Shown piece by piece: positions 43,161 to 52,338 of a stretch of DNA of 64,000 nucleotides. The stretch lies in NCBI GenBank assembly GCA_024276605.1, contig JAJRWX010000031.1, positions 1 through 64,000 of the forward strand, in the 5' to 3' direction. Made by a program: the position numbers and the translations under genes. Origin of the DNA: Planctomycetota bacterium. Its GTDB lineage: Bacteria; Planctomycetota; Phycisphaerae; UBA1845. The notes under the pieces are model-generated. The model was not told the DNA's origin. It was given only the letters and a program-made list of their open reading frames with translations, and made no database searches. How positions within the stretch are numbered: the stretch's first letter is position 1; each line of letters starts with the position of its first letter.

Positions 43161-43805
43161 ATGAGTGACATACCCCTATCAGATGCGAAAAAGCGACTGG
43201 TCGAAGTTCTTAAGCGAACTGGCGCCCATACAGCCTTGGAAATGGCAGATCGTTTGAACTTGACGGATGTAGCCATTCGTCAGCATCTACTTGCGCTCGA
43301 AGAACGTGGGTTGGTGCAGCAACAACGCACTCAACCGGAAGGTCGTGGCCGACCGGCTGTGCTTTGGAGCCTCAGCGATCTCGCACGGGGACTTTTTCCG
43401 GATCGACATGCAGAACTGACGGTGGGACTTATTCAGGCTACGCGACAGGCGGTCGGCGAGGATGGGCTGTCTCGAATCATAAGCGTTAGGACAGCCCAAC
43501 AGATAAAAGCATATCGGGAGGTCATCCCCGGACCAACGACACCACTTGGTGAACGATTACAGGCTCTAGCCGACCAACGCACGTTGGAAGGATACATGGC
43601 TGAGGTCGTGCCTCGTGGGTACGAAGGGTATCTACTTATCGAACATCACTGCCCCATCTGCGATGCTGCCCAAAGTTGCATGGGGTTATGCGAGGCTGAA
43701 CTGGAGGTGTTCCGTGCCGTCTTGGGTACGGATGTCGTTGTCGAGCGAATCGAGCATTTACTCAAAGAAGACCGTCGCTGCGTGTATCGAATAGCCCTGG
43801 CATGA
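43161..43805 (+). CDS. SufR-like helix-turn-helix transcriptional regulator
   Basis: This 214-aa protein has an N-terminal winged helix (LVEVLKRTGAHTALEMADRL and IRQHLLALEERGLVQQQ) and a C-terminal cysteine-bearing domain (HHCPICDAAQSCMGLCEAEL), ending with a further Cys in DRRCVYRIALA. This layout is that of SufR, the Fe-S cluster-dependent repressor of sulfur-mobilisation genes, and of related DeoR/ArsR-like proteins. No suf genes lie in the window. The divergent VOC gene is the nearest possible target. ATG 43161 is taken as the start; ATG 43146 is also in frame. Confidence 0.8.
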   Translation: MSDIPLSDAKKRLVEVLKRTGAHTALEMADRLNLTDVAIRQHLLALEERGLVQQQRTQPEGRGRPAVLWSLSDLARGLFPDRHAELTVGLIQATRQAVGEDGLSRIISVRTAQQIKAYREVIPGPTTPLGERLQALADQRTLEGYMAEVVPRGYEGYLLIEHHCPICDAAQSCMGLCEAELEVFRAVLGTDVVVERIEHLLKEDRRCVYRIALA

Positions 43806-43954
43806 TTAAACACTCCTTATTCAAACAGCTCCTCAAAACTTCCGACCGCCCGATTAATTGGTTGAATAACGCTTGGGGATAGGCTAAAATCGAGTAAACC
43901 TGTCTTAGGATTTGATTTTTTATTTTCGCTTCTCGGGTGGAGAGGAATTAGGCT

Positions 43955-45004
43955 ATGAAGCCATCGAACTTTTCAATAAATGTGTATCCTTGGCTATTGG
44001 CTGTTCTAGGATTAGGGATTCAACCTTCATGGGCACAAGGCAACGACCTGGCTTCCCTCAGTGATGAATTCGACGCTCCTTCCAGCATGACTAACTGGTC
44101 TCGCGTTCATGAAAGCGAACAGTGGTTTTCAGATCAAGTTGAACAGTGGGATATAGACACTTCTGAGCCAAGCCGCATGGTTTTGATGCCTTACACGGTT
44201 GTGTGGTTCAATGATTGGCGCGGACCGCTCATCTACAAGCAGGTCACAGGTGATTTTGTGGTCACTACTGATGTGCGAGCCACTGGGCGGGATGGCTCGT
44301 CCGTACCGCAAACACAATTTTCGTTAGCGGGTTTAATGATACGCGCGCCGCGAAATATCACGCCTGCTACGTGGACTACCGGAGGCGAAAATTACATTTT
44401 CTTATCTATGGGCCATGGCAACAACGGCGGTACTGGTTTTCAATTCGAAGTCAAGAACACCATCAACAGTAACTCCACCTTGATCCTATCTAACAACGTA
44501 GCTGATAACGCACTATTACAAATTGCCCGCTTGGGTGATTACGTGATCGTGTTAAGAAAAGAGTCGGGCCAGCCTTGGGCTATTCACAATCGATATAATC
44601 GAAGTGACATGCCAGCAACGCTTCAGGTCGGCGCAGTGGCGTATACCAATTGGGAGAAGGCGCAAGATTTTACGCCCATCGTACATAATGCCAACGTGCT
44701 CAACCCACCGCTGCCAGGAGGTGTGACGGATCCCACACCGGCAGAACCATTCAATCCCGACGTACTCGGTAGTTTTGATTACATTCGATTCTTTCGACCC
44801 ACACTTCCCGCCAACCTGGTAGGCGTCGATCTAACCAACGAGGGTTTGGTCAGCGATGCACAACTACTAGCCTTTTTGGCAGACAGTGCCAACGTTCCGG
44901 CAGCCGGTATCCCTGTCATCCCCACAGTATCTACATGGGGGATAACGATCACAGGTTTGCTATTGATGCTGATGGGGACGATGGTGTATCGGAAACTGTC
45001 ATAG
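43955..45004 (+). CDS. Exported lectin-like protein with IPTL-CTERM sorting signal
   Basis: This is a 349-aa protein with a signal peptide (YPWLLAVLGLGIQPSWAQG). The central region (DEFDAPSSMTNWSRVHES, then VTGDFVVTTDVRATGR and SLAGLMIRAPRNI) has the pattern of the concanavalin A-like/DUF1349 fold, found in carbohydrate-binding domains. The C-terminus is a sorting tail: a proline-rich linker, IPTVSTWGITITG, one hydrophobic helix and a short basic end (YRKLS). It matches the IPTL-CTERM type recognised by exosortase-like systems. GAGAGGA precedes the ATG. The protein is probably surface-anchored or released after processing. The ligand is unknown. Confidence 0.82.
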   Translation: MKPSNFSINVYPWLLAVLGLGIQPSWAQGNDLASLSDEFDAPSSMTNWSRVHESEQWFSDQVEQWDIDTSEPSRMVLMPYTVVWFNDWRGPLIYKQVTGDFVVTTDVRATGRDGSSVPQTQFSLAGLMIRAPRNITPATWTTGGENYIFLSMGHGNNGGTGFQFEVKNTINSNSTLILSNNVADNALLQIARLGDYVIVLRKESGQPWAIHNRYNRSDMPATLQVGAVAYTNWEKAQDFTPIVHNANVLNPPLPGGVTDPTPAEPFNPDVLGSFDYIRFFRPTLPANLVGVDLTNEGLVSDAQLLAFLADSANVPAAGIPVIPTVSTWGITITGLLLMLMGTMVYRKLS

Positions 45005-45272
45005 CAATCGCATCTAAATTATAATCATGGTTTCCAATCAATGAACGTCGATGATCGGGCGACATCCGAATGTTTTTGTCGTGGTCCGTCCGCGTTTCCA
45101 AGTAATCAGGCCACTGTCCACGATTTAGGTGCGATTGCCCTGGGTCAACGATGCGACGTAGGGTGGTAGGGTTCCAATTCTCCAGTGTTCGAGTAGCATG
45201 AGGATCGTTGGGCTCGGCTGATCGTGTTGCAGGGATGACACACGTTGGTATCTGGGTCTGGAGGACTACCCA

Positions 45273-46265
45273 GTGATTTCGTTAGAGAAACCGAAAGCCG
45301 ATCTTCCTTGGCTGGCAGACCTCGGGCTGGCCAAAACGAAGCCATTCTACCACACAAAGCTGGGGGCAGCGTTTCTTGGCGATTCTCTTGCCGGGATGAA
45401 GAAGATTCCCTCGGAGTCAGTAGACTTGGTCTTTACAAGCCCACCGTTCGCGTTGACGCGAAAAAAAGAATACGGCAACCAGCCCATAGAGCGTTATCTT
45501 CAGTGGTTCATACCATTCTGCGAAGAGATCAAGCGCATCCTCACACCGGACGGTTCGTTTGTTTTGGACATCGGCGGATCATGGATTCCTGGGGCACCTG
45601 TCCGAAGCATGTACCACTTTGAGGTAGCTATCCATCTATCGCGAATGTTACACCTGGCACAGGACTTCTATTGGTACAATCCTGCGCGCCTGCCAACGCC
45701 AGCGGAATGGGTGACAGTTCGCCGTGTTCGCGTGAAAGATGCAGTCAATACTGTGTGGTGGTTCAGCAAAACCGAGAACCCCGATGCTGACAATCGCCGT
45801 GTTCTTCAACCTTATAGTGCCTCTATGAAGTCACTCATAAAGAACGGGTACAAAGCAAAAAAAAGGCCAAGTGGCCACGACATTTCCACGAAATTCGCCA
45901 AGGACAACGGTGGTTCGATACCGCCCAATTTGCTCACGATCGCAAATACCGAGTCCAACTCCTCGTACCTTCGGCTGTGTAGAGAAATGAATATCAAGCC
46001 GCATCCTGCGCGGTTTCCCGCAAAACTCGTTGAATTCTTTGTCGATTTCCTATTGGACCCGAATTACGATTCCGTGATCTTAGACCCTTTTGGCGGTAGC
46101 AACGTGACCGGTTCCGTTGCTGAGGACAAGGGATACTCCTGGATCATCTTTGAAGAAGAAGACCAGTACATGCGTGGTTCAATGCTTCGGTTTCTGGAAG
46201 GCCCGTTGTTCACCGATCCCAAAATCCGATCGGTCATAACTGGAGAGGCGGCACCACGAGGTTGA
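45273..46265 (+). CDS. Type II DNA methyltransferase, N4-cytosine type (PvuII-like)
   Basis: This is a 330-aa methyltransferase of the beta arrangement. Catalytic motif IV (VFTSPPFAL, 53-61; SPPF indicates N4-cytosine or N6-adenine methylation) is near the N-terminus. The target-recognition region is central. AdoMet motif I (VILDPFGGSNVTG, 268-280) is near the C-terminus. The RKKEYGNQ segment following motif IV resembles M.PvuII, so a related target such as CAGCTG is possible but not shown. It starts at GTG with GGAGG 9 nt upstream. Four bases separate its stop from the HNH gene, forming a compact restriction-modification pair. Confidence 0.9.
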   Translation: MISLEKPKADLPWLADLGLAKTKPFYHTKLGAAFLGDSLAGMKKIPSESVDLVFTSPPFALTRKKEYGNQPIERYLQWFIPFCEEIKRILTPDGSFVLDIGGSWIPGAPVRSMYHFEVAIHLSRMLHLAQDFYWYNPARLPTPAEWVTVRRVRVKDAVNTVWWFSKTENPDADNRRVLQPYSASMKSLIKNGYKAKKRPSGHDISTKFAKDNGGSIPPNLLTIANTESNSSYLRLCREMNIKPHPARFPAKLVEFFVDFLLDPNYDSVILDPFGGSNVTGSVAEDKGYSWIIFEEEDQYMRGSMLRFLEGPLFTDPKIRSVITGEAAPRG

Positions 46266-46269
46266 AAAC

Positions 46270-47310
46270 ATGCCTGGCATCAGATTCCTACAACTGGCTG
46301 AAAGGTTCATTGCAGCACTCGAAATGGCTGGTGCAACCGTCCTCGTAATTTCAGGAAAATCCTCACGTCCCCTTGTCCTTAGTGTCGTGGTTGGCGAGTC
46401 AACCTATCGACTGGAAGTCTATCTTTGGACCATTACGCAAGGCGGAAAAGGGCGGGGACGCCCACGTGAATACCGAATCCAGCGGACAGCGACCGGTCCG
46501 TTTGTTCTTAAAGCCGGGGTTCGTACGATTATGGGCGGTTGGCATGAAGACACCGCTACTTTCGCCTTCTGGGATGTTCGTCGGCACCTGACCTCGGCCA
46601 AATCGCCGAGTTCGCAAATCTCACTCGATACCCTAGAAAAGGCGTATGCTGTAGGCATGACGACTGAGATGCGTACTCTCACCGAAGGCCAGGAAATCGC
46701 GATCGCCGTCCAACCGGATTACCTTCTCTGGTACATACAGGAGTACGAACGTATTTACGATGTTGCGCCTGAGGCGGTTGACGCGGGATCGCTCATCGAT
46801 GCGAAACCAGAAGATGAGCGAGCGTTCATCGATTCCGGTGAAAACGTGGCGTCAATCACTCGTCGGCATACCCTTGTGGATGTTGTTCGTCATTTTCGCG
46901 ATGCTCGCTTTCGCCCGCTTGTGCTTCGGGCTTATAGCTATCGTTGTTGCCTTACGGGTGTTGCCCTCCGACTAGTTGATGCGGCCCACATCGTTCCCGT
47001 ATCAGAACCGACAAGTACGGATGAACCCAAGAACGGTATCGCTTTGAATCCGCTACTGCATCGTGCCTACGACAATGGTTTGCTTGGCCTACTTCCAAGA
47101 GGTCGTACGGCATTGAACGAACGTCTTATCAAGGATTTGTCTGAGAAGAAACTTGCTGCCGGTCTTGATCTGGTTCGTGGTTTGATTCCGCCCAAAATGA
47201 CCATGCCAACATCCGCCGAGTTTGCGCCGCCCGATTCCTATTTACTGAAAGGCTTGTCCGTACGTGGCTGGACAAACGAAGAAATCACCAAAGCCGGTCG
47301 AAACTTTTAG
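46270..47310 (+). CDS. HNH restriction endonuclease
   Basis: This is a 346-aa protein. The C-terminal half holds an HNH nuclease core: YSYRCCLTGVAL (Cys pair), VDAAHIVPVSE (first His), and NGIALNPLLHRAYDNGLLGL (Asn and second His). This is the form seen in HNH-type restriction enzymes. The N-terminal 150 residues are unassigned and presumably recognise DNA. The gene directly follows the methyltransferase gene and should be its cognate nuclease. The stop is followed by a 72-bp palindromic repeat. The specificity is unknown. Confidence 0.85.
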   Translation: MPGIRFLQLAERFIAALEMAGATVLVISGKSSRPLVLSVVVGESTYRLEVYLWTITQGGKGRGRPREYRIQRTATGPFVLKAGVRTIMGGWHEDTATFAFWDVRRHLTSAKSPSSQISLDTLEKAYAVGMTTEMRTLTEGQEIAIAVQPDYLLWYIQEYERIYDVAPEAVDAGSLIDAKPEDERAFIDSGENVASITRRHTLVDVVRHFRDARFRPLVLRAYSYRCCLTGVALRLVDAAHIVPVSEPTSTDEPKNGIALNPLLHRAYDNGLLGLLPRGRTALNERLIKDLSEKKLAAGLDLVRGLIPPKMTMPTSAEFAPPDSYLLKGLSVRGWTNEEITKAGRNF

Positions 47311-47314
47311 TTCC

Positions 47315-47386
47315 GTAGGTTGGGTCATCGACCTAACGTTTTCGTGACTTGCTCAACCAAATACCGGGTCGATGACCCGACCTACC
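47315..47386. repeat. GTAGGTTGGGTCATCGAC palindrome
   Basis: Arms GTAGGTTGGGTCATCGAC (47315-47332) and GTCGATGACCCGACCTAC (47369-47386) match at 17 of 18 positions. The ends resemble the repeat at 34474-34542. It lies just after the HNH gene. Confidence 0.6.
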
Positions 47387-47434
47387 ATTCTTATCGGTGC
47401 CGTTGTTATGGCATTATGCGAATCATCGGCTCCG

Positions 47435-47458
47435 CCATGTCCAGAAAGAAGGACATGG
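47435..47458. repeat. CATGTCC/GGACATG hairpin (copy)
   Basis: CCATGTCC and GGACATGG flank the loop AGAAAGAA. It is preceded by CATCGGCTCCG as in the units at 2000-2024 and (inverted) 6241-6264. Confidence 0.5.
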
Positions 47459-47581
47459 GCCACCGGGCCTACCGAATTTTTTTGGATAGTTCGCAAGGTT
47501 TGGCAAAACCGCCCCAGCCTGTATAATTCCAGTCCATATCGTAAATTGTCATGCGAAATGGACACGAACCTGGAGATACCG

Positions 47582-48070
47582 ATGACCCGAAGGGCCCTAT
47601 GCGTAATTCTATGCTTTCTCGGTGGCACTGCGTCGATGTATGCCGTGAAGGCCGGTGCCAGTGATAAAAAAGGAGATGCACACTTGAGTTTAGGAAAATT
47701 TTCCGTCAGCCTGACCGTCAAGGACATTGCTGCCTCCCGCGCGTTTTACGAGAAGCTCGGGTTCAAGGTGTCTGGCGGCGACCAGGCTCAGAAATGGTTG
47801 GTCCTCCAGAACGAGACCGCCACCATCGGCCTCTTCCAGGGGATGTTTGAGAAGAACATGCTGACCTTCAACCCCGGCTGGGATCGCTCCAATAATACGC
47901 TCCCCGACTTCGAAGACGTGCGCGACATTCAGCGAACGCTGGTGAGCAAGGGGCTTTCGCTCGCGACCAAAGCCGATGAGTCGAGCACTGGGCCTACGAG
48001 TCTGATGCTGCTCGATCCCGACGGGAACCCGATCCTCATCGATCAGCATGTGCCTGCCCCGAAGAAGTAA
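47582..48070 (+). CDS. Exported VOC-family protein
   Basis: This protein has 162 aa. GGAGATACCG precedes ATG 47582, giving a normal signal peptide (MTRRALCVILCFLGGTASMY then AVKAGA). The mature part is a single VOC domain (FSVSLTVKDIAASRAFYEKL, then NETATIGLFQGMFEKNML, ending LLDPDGNPILIDQH). It lacks the first metal His in SVSLTV, so metal binding is doubtful. Codon use from about 47690 onward is noticeably GC-richer (CTC, GTC, AAG, GAG) than in neighbouring genes, suggesting recent acquisition. Secreted VOC proteins of this sort have no defined substrate. Confidence 0.83.
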   Translation: MTRRALCVILCFLGGTASMYAVKAGASDKKGDAHLSLGKFSVSLTVKDIAASRAFYEKLGFKVSGGDQAQKWLVLQNETATIGLFQGMFEKNMLTFNPGWDRSNNTLPDFEDVRDIQRTLVSKGLSLATKADESSTGPTSLMLLDPDGNPILIDQHVPAPKK

Positions 48071-48117
48071 GGGGGCGTCGAATGAACAGCCCGACAGCCC
48101 TCAGTCCAAACCACGTA

Positions 48118-48160
48118 GGGCATATCGTTCTTTCGCCTAAAGACGGAAGGTTGACATGCC
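48118..48160. repeat. Hairpin repeat, GGCAGGTC family (diverged copy 3)
   Basis: GGGCATATCGTTCTTTCGCC and GGAAGGTTGACATGCC lie about a short centre. It is a diverged member of the family at 1573 and 1805, 46 kb away. Confidence 0.45.
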
Positions 48161-48326
48161 TAAACCATCGGAACACGCGTTGCTGGCGCGTACAAAACAT
48201 AACGGGCTATGTGATTGCTTAGTACTGCATATGATGATGAAGTCGAACAGTGATGGTAGAGGCCGTTCCACGACCTGCCTTACCTGAGTAAAACTCGCAG
48301 CTCACTATCTAATGAATGCCCCAATT

Positions 48327-49790
48327 CTAGGGTAGATCGCCAAACCCAGAACCTATTTGCGAAAAATTTGACGCCATATCAATACCATTAGCTACGGCGC
48401 GAATAGTGCGATTGGTACCAAGCAGTGGATCATCCGCCATGGTAAAATCAAACGAGCCTGTTATTCTACCACCTGAGAAATTCAAACTAAGCGTCCCGGA
48501 AGGTATTCCCGTAGCCACCGTTCCACCGCCTACTATATTGCTTGAGCCGAATTGCCCACCGATCGTTTCATCATTAATAGTCTTAAATAGTTGAACAAGC
48601 CCCGGAAAGTCCGCCAAGGCAAACGTACTTCCATTCAGAACGGAAATATCGTCTACAAAAATCGATAATTGTGTAAAATCCGTCGATGGCACCGTCGGAT
48701 CAAAAGTCGCTTCAACTTTCTTTATGACAAGTTGATAGAATTCCGTGTTAGCTGAGAGTGTATTTGGAGTTACGATTGAGCTAATAAAAGATACGCTATC
48801 GCCTACAGCCAGAACTGTATTTTCGACGCCATCCACAAGCAATTGAACCTGCAACTTGTTATCGCCGGAACCTGTCACATCAGACACAATTGGATCCGTC
48901 CCTACGACAAAAACCTCCATAAAATCAGGGGTACCGTCGCCGTCACTATCCTCATCGACTGGATCGGTATTGAGCACAAAGACCTCAATGGAATCCGGAA
49001 TGCCATCGCCATCCGTATCCGGATCAATCGTACTATCGAAGTTAGCAGGCTCTTTGAAATCTGCGGGAGCGGGTGTTTCAAGGGGTGTCACGCTTCCGTC
49101 AGCACTGCCATAGAGCTTTTGAATCGAGTCGATGTCGTCCATAGCGAGAGCGTCAATACTACTCTTATAGCTAGGCCCCATGACCGCTTCTTCGCTCAAA
49201 CTATGCTCAACACCCAGCGCATGACCAATTTCGTGTACCAAGACGGTGAACAAATCAATCTCATCTTCTTGTGCCTCGCCAATCACCCAATTTTCAGTCG
49301 CGCAAAGATGAACCTCGCCCGGCATACCCGACCCCGGAAAGAAGGCATGACCAAGATTTGATCCCACACCGTCAAAAGGAAAAGCATCTCCATGATCTCC
49401 TTCTTCAAATGATATGGTAACATCCGCCCCGGCTTCGACCGATGTAAACGACAATTGCGACGCCTCAGCCCATAGCGCAAACGCTTGTGCAACAGCGTCG
49501 CGCTGCATCTGCTCATCAAGACCGGGCAGCACGTTAGCCAGCCGATAAGTCAGGCCGGTCGTAGACCAGCGGCTCGTCGGACGAAAACAAATCAACTGCA
49601 AAGGCTGACGAGCCAGCTCATCAAAACAAGCAATAGCCACCGAAGCACAAGGTGAACCAACGGGCTTGAGCACAGTCGCTGGAGGCGACGCAGCCGGTGT
49701 ACATGAAGCGACCATAAAGGACACACCCAATATAATAACAAGAGGACACGCAGCAAAACGATTTGTGATGTTGCGCAAATGGCACCTCAT
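48327..49790 (-). CDS. Matrixin-like (M10) metalloprotease lipoprotein with calcium-binding repeats
   Basis: This protein has 487 aa. A lipoprotein signal (LVIILGVSFMVASC, lipobox Cys) leads to a matrixin domain. The zinc site is VHEIGHALGVEHS (HExxHxxGxxH), and the Met-turn region is EEAVMGPSY. The strand AFALWAEASQLSFTSVEAGA precedes it, as in astacin/matrixin folds. After about residue 255, two thrombospondin-3-type calcium motifs (DPDTDGDGIPDSIEV and DEDSDGDGTPDFMEV) link to a beta-rich C-terminal domain of about 200 residues with no family match. The protease probably acts outside the cell. No ribosome-binding site is evident before the ATG. Confidence 0.87.
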   Translation of the reverse strand: MRCHLRNITNRFAACPLVIILGVSFMVASCTPAASPPATVLKPVGSPCASVAIACFDELARQPLQLICFRPTSRWSTTGLTYRLANVLPGLDEQMQRDAVAQAFALWAEASQLSFTSVEAGADVTISFEEGDHGDAFPFDGVGSNLGHAFFPGSGMPGEVHLCATENWVIGEAQEDEIDLFTVLVHEIGHALGVEHSLSEEAVMGPSYKSSIDALAMDDIDSIQKLYGSADGSVTPLETPAPADFKEPANFDSTIDPDTDGDGIPDSIEVFVLNTDPVDEDSDGDGTPDFMEVFVVGTDPIVSDVTGSGDNKLQVQLLVDGVENTVLAVGDSVSFISSIVTPNTLSANTEFYQLVIKKVEATFDPTVPSTDFTQLSIFVDDISVLNGSTFALADFPGLVQLFKTINDETIGGQFGSSNIVGGGTVATGIPSGTLSLNFSGGRITGSFDFTMADDPLLGTNRTIRAVANGIDMASNFSQIGSGFGDLP

Positions 49791-50161
49791 TTCTACACGT
49801 CAAAATGTCATTTCAACCAGCCCGATCCAACACCCGCTTACCGTGTGCGAACGTGTTGAGGGAACTGTAGTTGGAGTCTGTCATGCACGCAATCTTTTGC
49901 ATGGATGGACGAAAACCTAACCGTATTAATAAAAACATAGCAAAATAAGTCATTTCGGCGAATTGAAATGGATGATTCATCAACGAATTTTTCGTTCACC
50001 AATCAACAACGTAGTTCTGGGCATTTATTAGGTGGGAAGAAAAATTGTATCCGCCATACTGATTCCACGATTGCCCACCTAACCTCGTTGGTGATGGAAC
50101 ATATATCATGCTGACTCTCTTCTCCATACAACTTCGTTGTTACTGCCTATGTCTTAGCTTG
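49791..50161. other. Intergenic region without a gene
   Basis: These 371 bp hold the likely promoter of the metalloprotease gene and the region after the DUF1028 gene. No structure was recognised. A plus-strand frame starting at 50108 is antisense to DUF1028 and rejected. Confidence 0.4.
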
Positions 50162-50995
50162 TTACTCCTTCTCATTTGCGGGCGTGTAATACAACCGAGC
50201 AGTTTTGAAATTCAGGTCCGCTGGAAACATCGTATTAAAAAGGGTCACCAGATGCTCAACGGCTGGATCACTACCCTTCTTCAAACCGTACACGACCAAG
50301 TGAAAATAAGGTGTAGACGTCGGGTTATCTTTCTTGAACACGGTTACAAATGCCGAACGCGCGCACTGTGCTCCACACCGCTTGTCACCTCCCGCCTTTG
50401 CTCCGGCTTCCAATGCCCGAACCAGCCGATCTGTCAGGCTCCCTGTGGAGGCTTAGAAGACGGCGAATGTATTCATCACAACAGCTTCACTTACCAGGGA
50501 GTTTCCCTGAACGGATACGCCTCTCCCGGTGACTGCACCATGCCAAGTGTCAGTCTCTTTACCGGTATACGTAGCCGGTGCCTGATCGGCCTTGACTGAA
50601 ACAACTGCGTACTGTTGATTCTCCGGTTCGAAGCGTTTCGCGCGCATGGCCTCAACGATCGTCGCTGGTGATTTACCATCCATGAGAAGTTTCAAGCCAA
50701 GCTCGCGCGCTTCATCGCTGCTCATTCCTTGAACAACGACAATGCCAACACCCGGAATGATCTCTCCGATACCTTGCACATTGTTTGTGCAGGATGCACC
50801 GACGATGCCAATTTCACCTGTATGAAAGTCGATAGCCGCCATCGACCACGTGCCGGGTTCTTCAGTTTCAAGCTCAACTGGTGCGATACCCACGGATAAA
50901 GCGCTGGATGCCACCACCTCGGCAGGTAGATCACAAGCTAACAGGAAATCTCCGAACAACAGCGCACTAATCGTAACACTAATAGCTAACAACAT
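50162..50995 (-). pseudogene. DUF1028 protein gene with one in-frame stop
   Basis: An uninterrupted DUF1028-like sequence spans 50162-50995 in one frame, except for TAA at 50453-50455. The first part begins with a signal peptide (MLLAISVTISALLFGDFLLA) after GGGGAGA. It has WSMAAIDFHTGEIGIVGASC, VVVQGMSSDEARELGLKLL and GVSVQGNSLVSEAVVMNTFA. After the stop the same frame continues ASTGSLTDRLVRALEAGAKA, GGDKR, and SAFVTVFKKDNP, the expected family sequence. Only a point change (for example GAA or CAA to TAA) is needed to explain it. Either the gene is inactivated, the stop is read through, or a sequencing error is present. A truncated 180-aa product would lack the conserved GGDKRG region. Confidence 0.8.
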
Positions 50996-51183
50996 TTTTC
51001 TCTCCCCTGATTCGTTCAATGAAACACGGAGGCATGACCTCTATCTTTATTCCTACAACAACTCTGACAGTATCGTAACAGCTTAAAAAATACACCACGA
51101 GATTATACAATCCGCACACGTGCATTTTTATTGAACGGGAAAATGTAAGGTATAGGCTGATGGTACAACCACAGCAAAAGCTC

Positions 51184-52338
51184 TCAATCCAGCCACTGCT
51201 TCTTGTCTTTGAGTTTCATCGGAACGTATTCTTCGGTGAGGTAGGAAAGATTTTTGGAGATCATGGCTTCGACTTCCATCTTAAAGCCGTTGGAAATCAT
51301 CTTCTTAATTTCTTTTTGCCACGGCCTTTTGTTGGCGAACCAGGCATAGTTGGCTATTTGCTTGGCGCGCTTGACATCGTTGGCGTCGAGTTCGATCTTC
51401 ACATCGTCGCTCATGCCACAGCGGTCGTAATCAAAACTCGACACACCAATGAACTTCGCATCAGGGACAGCCATGCGCCGCGATTCGTAGGCTAGGTTGA
51501 TCGAGCCGTGCTTTATGACGGAGTAGATGTAATATCCCCACGGATCGTTATCGAGCAATACAAAAACCGGCAGCTTCAATTCCTCGTGCATACGCCTGAG
51601 CAATCGCCGCATACCACGCGCCGGCTGACCACCGCCGTGAGAGATAATGCAATCGTGCGTCTGCCAGAAACGATCTTCATGAAAACGCCGCCAGACCGTA
51701 TCTTTTTCAACGTGTAAAATAAACTTCGCTTTACATTTTTTGAACTGGATCATATCCGGCTCGCAGATACTAGGCACAGCGTACCCGGCACTACCCATCG
51801 CTGAGCAGTCCAACGTATTACCATCGTCAACCAGCGTAATCGGACCGGCGAGATTACCTCGGTTACTGGCGAAGACGTGTAACTCTTCCCGTAGTGTATC
51901 GATAGCGACTTCCAGGTCTTCGATAATCGGATCGGATTCGCTCTGATCGTCAAAGGTTTTTTCCTTGGTACCTTTGATGGTGTGTTTGCTCATGTAATAA
52001 ATCTGACGAATGCTAGCCGTCTTACCCATCTCGATCAGATCTTTACACTTCGAGCCGACCAGCATGGTCTGCATGAACCGCTTAGCCTGGCCATAGTTAA
52101 AAAAGTTGCGTGACTGTTTATTGTCACCCATCTCAACGTGGCGGGTTTTTTCGTTATAAGAAACATTGCTCAGCGAGCGCGTAGGAATAGCAATAGCCGG
52201 ATCCTGCTCCCGCTCAGCCATCTTGACAATGCTCAACGCAAGCTTCTCAAGCTGCGCTTTGGTATGAGCACCGCTTCGCTTGTTGTCACGCTTGGTTTTC
52301 TTTGATGATTGGGTTGTTTTGGAGGCCGAGCGTGCCAT
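51184..52338 (-). CDS. top6A: DNA topoisomerase VI subunit A
   Basis: This is the 384-aa DNA-cleaving subunit of topoisomerase VI, homologous to Spo11. The catalytic tyrosine is in ASIRQIYYMSKHT (Tyr115, the second Tyr). The Toprim metal ligands are Glu211 in HVEKDTVW and the Asp pair in LLDNDPWGYYIYS (Asp263, Asp265). A Lys/Ser-rich N-terminal tail precedes the winged-helix domain. Topoisomerase VI relaxes and decatenates DNA and is standard in archaea but rare in bacteria. Its start directly follows the stop of a small orphan gene. The B subunit is encoded 1.9 kb upstream on the same strand. Confidence 0.95.
   Translation of the reverse strand: MARSASKTTQSSKKTKRDNKRSGAHTKAQLEKLALSIVKMAEREQDPAIAIPTRSLSNVSYNEKTRHVEMGDNKQSRNFFNYGQAKRFMQTMLVGSKCKDLIEMGKTASIRQIYYMSKHTIKGTKEKTFDDQSESDPIIEDLEVAIDTLREELHVFASNRGNLAGPITLVDDGNTLDCSAMGSAGYAVPSICEPDMIQFKKCKAKFILHVEKDTVWRRFHEDRFWQTHDCIISHGGGQPARGMRRLLRRMHEELKLPVFVLLDNDPWGYYIYSVIKHGSINLAYESRRMAVPDAKFIGVSSFDYDRCGMSDDVKIELDANDVKRAKQIANYAWFANKRPWQKEIKKMISNGFKMEVEAMISKNLSYLTEEYVPMKLKDKKQWLD

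Noticed and set aside
45273-47310. Phage or prophage origin of the methyltransferase-nuclease pair
   Set aside because: No integrase, structural or lysis genes are near; a stand-alone restriction-modification pair explains the region.
50108-50599. 163-codon plus-strand frame with an N-terminal hydrophobic segment
   Set aside because: It is antisense to the DUF1028 gene, whose sequence is clearly conserved on the minus strand.
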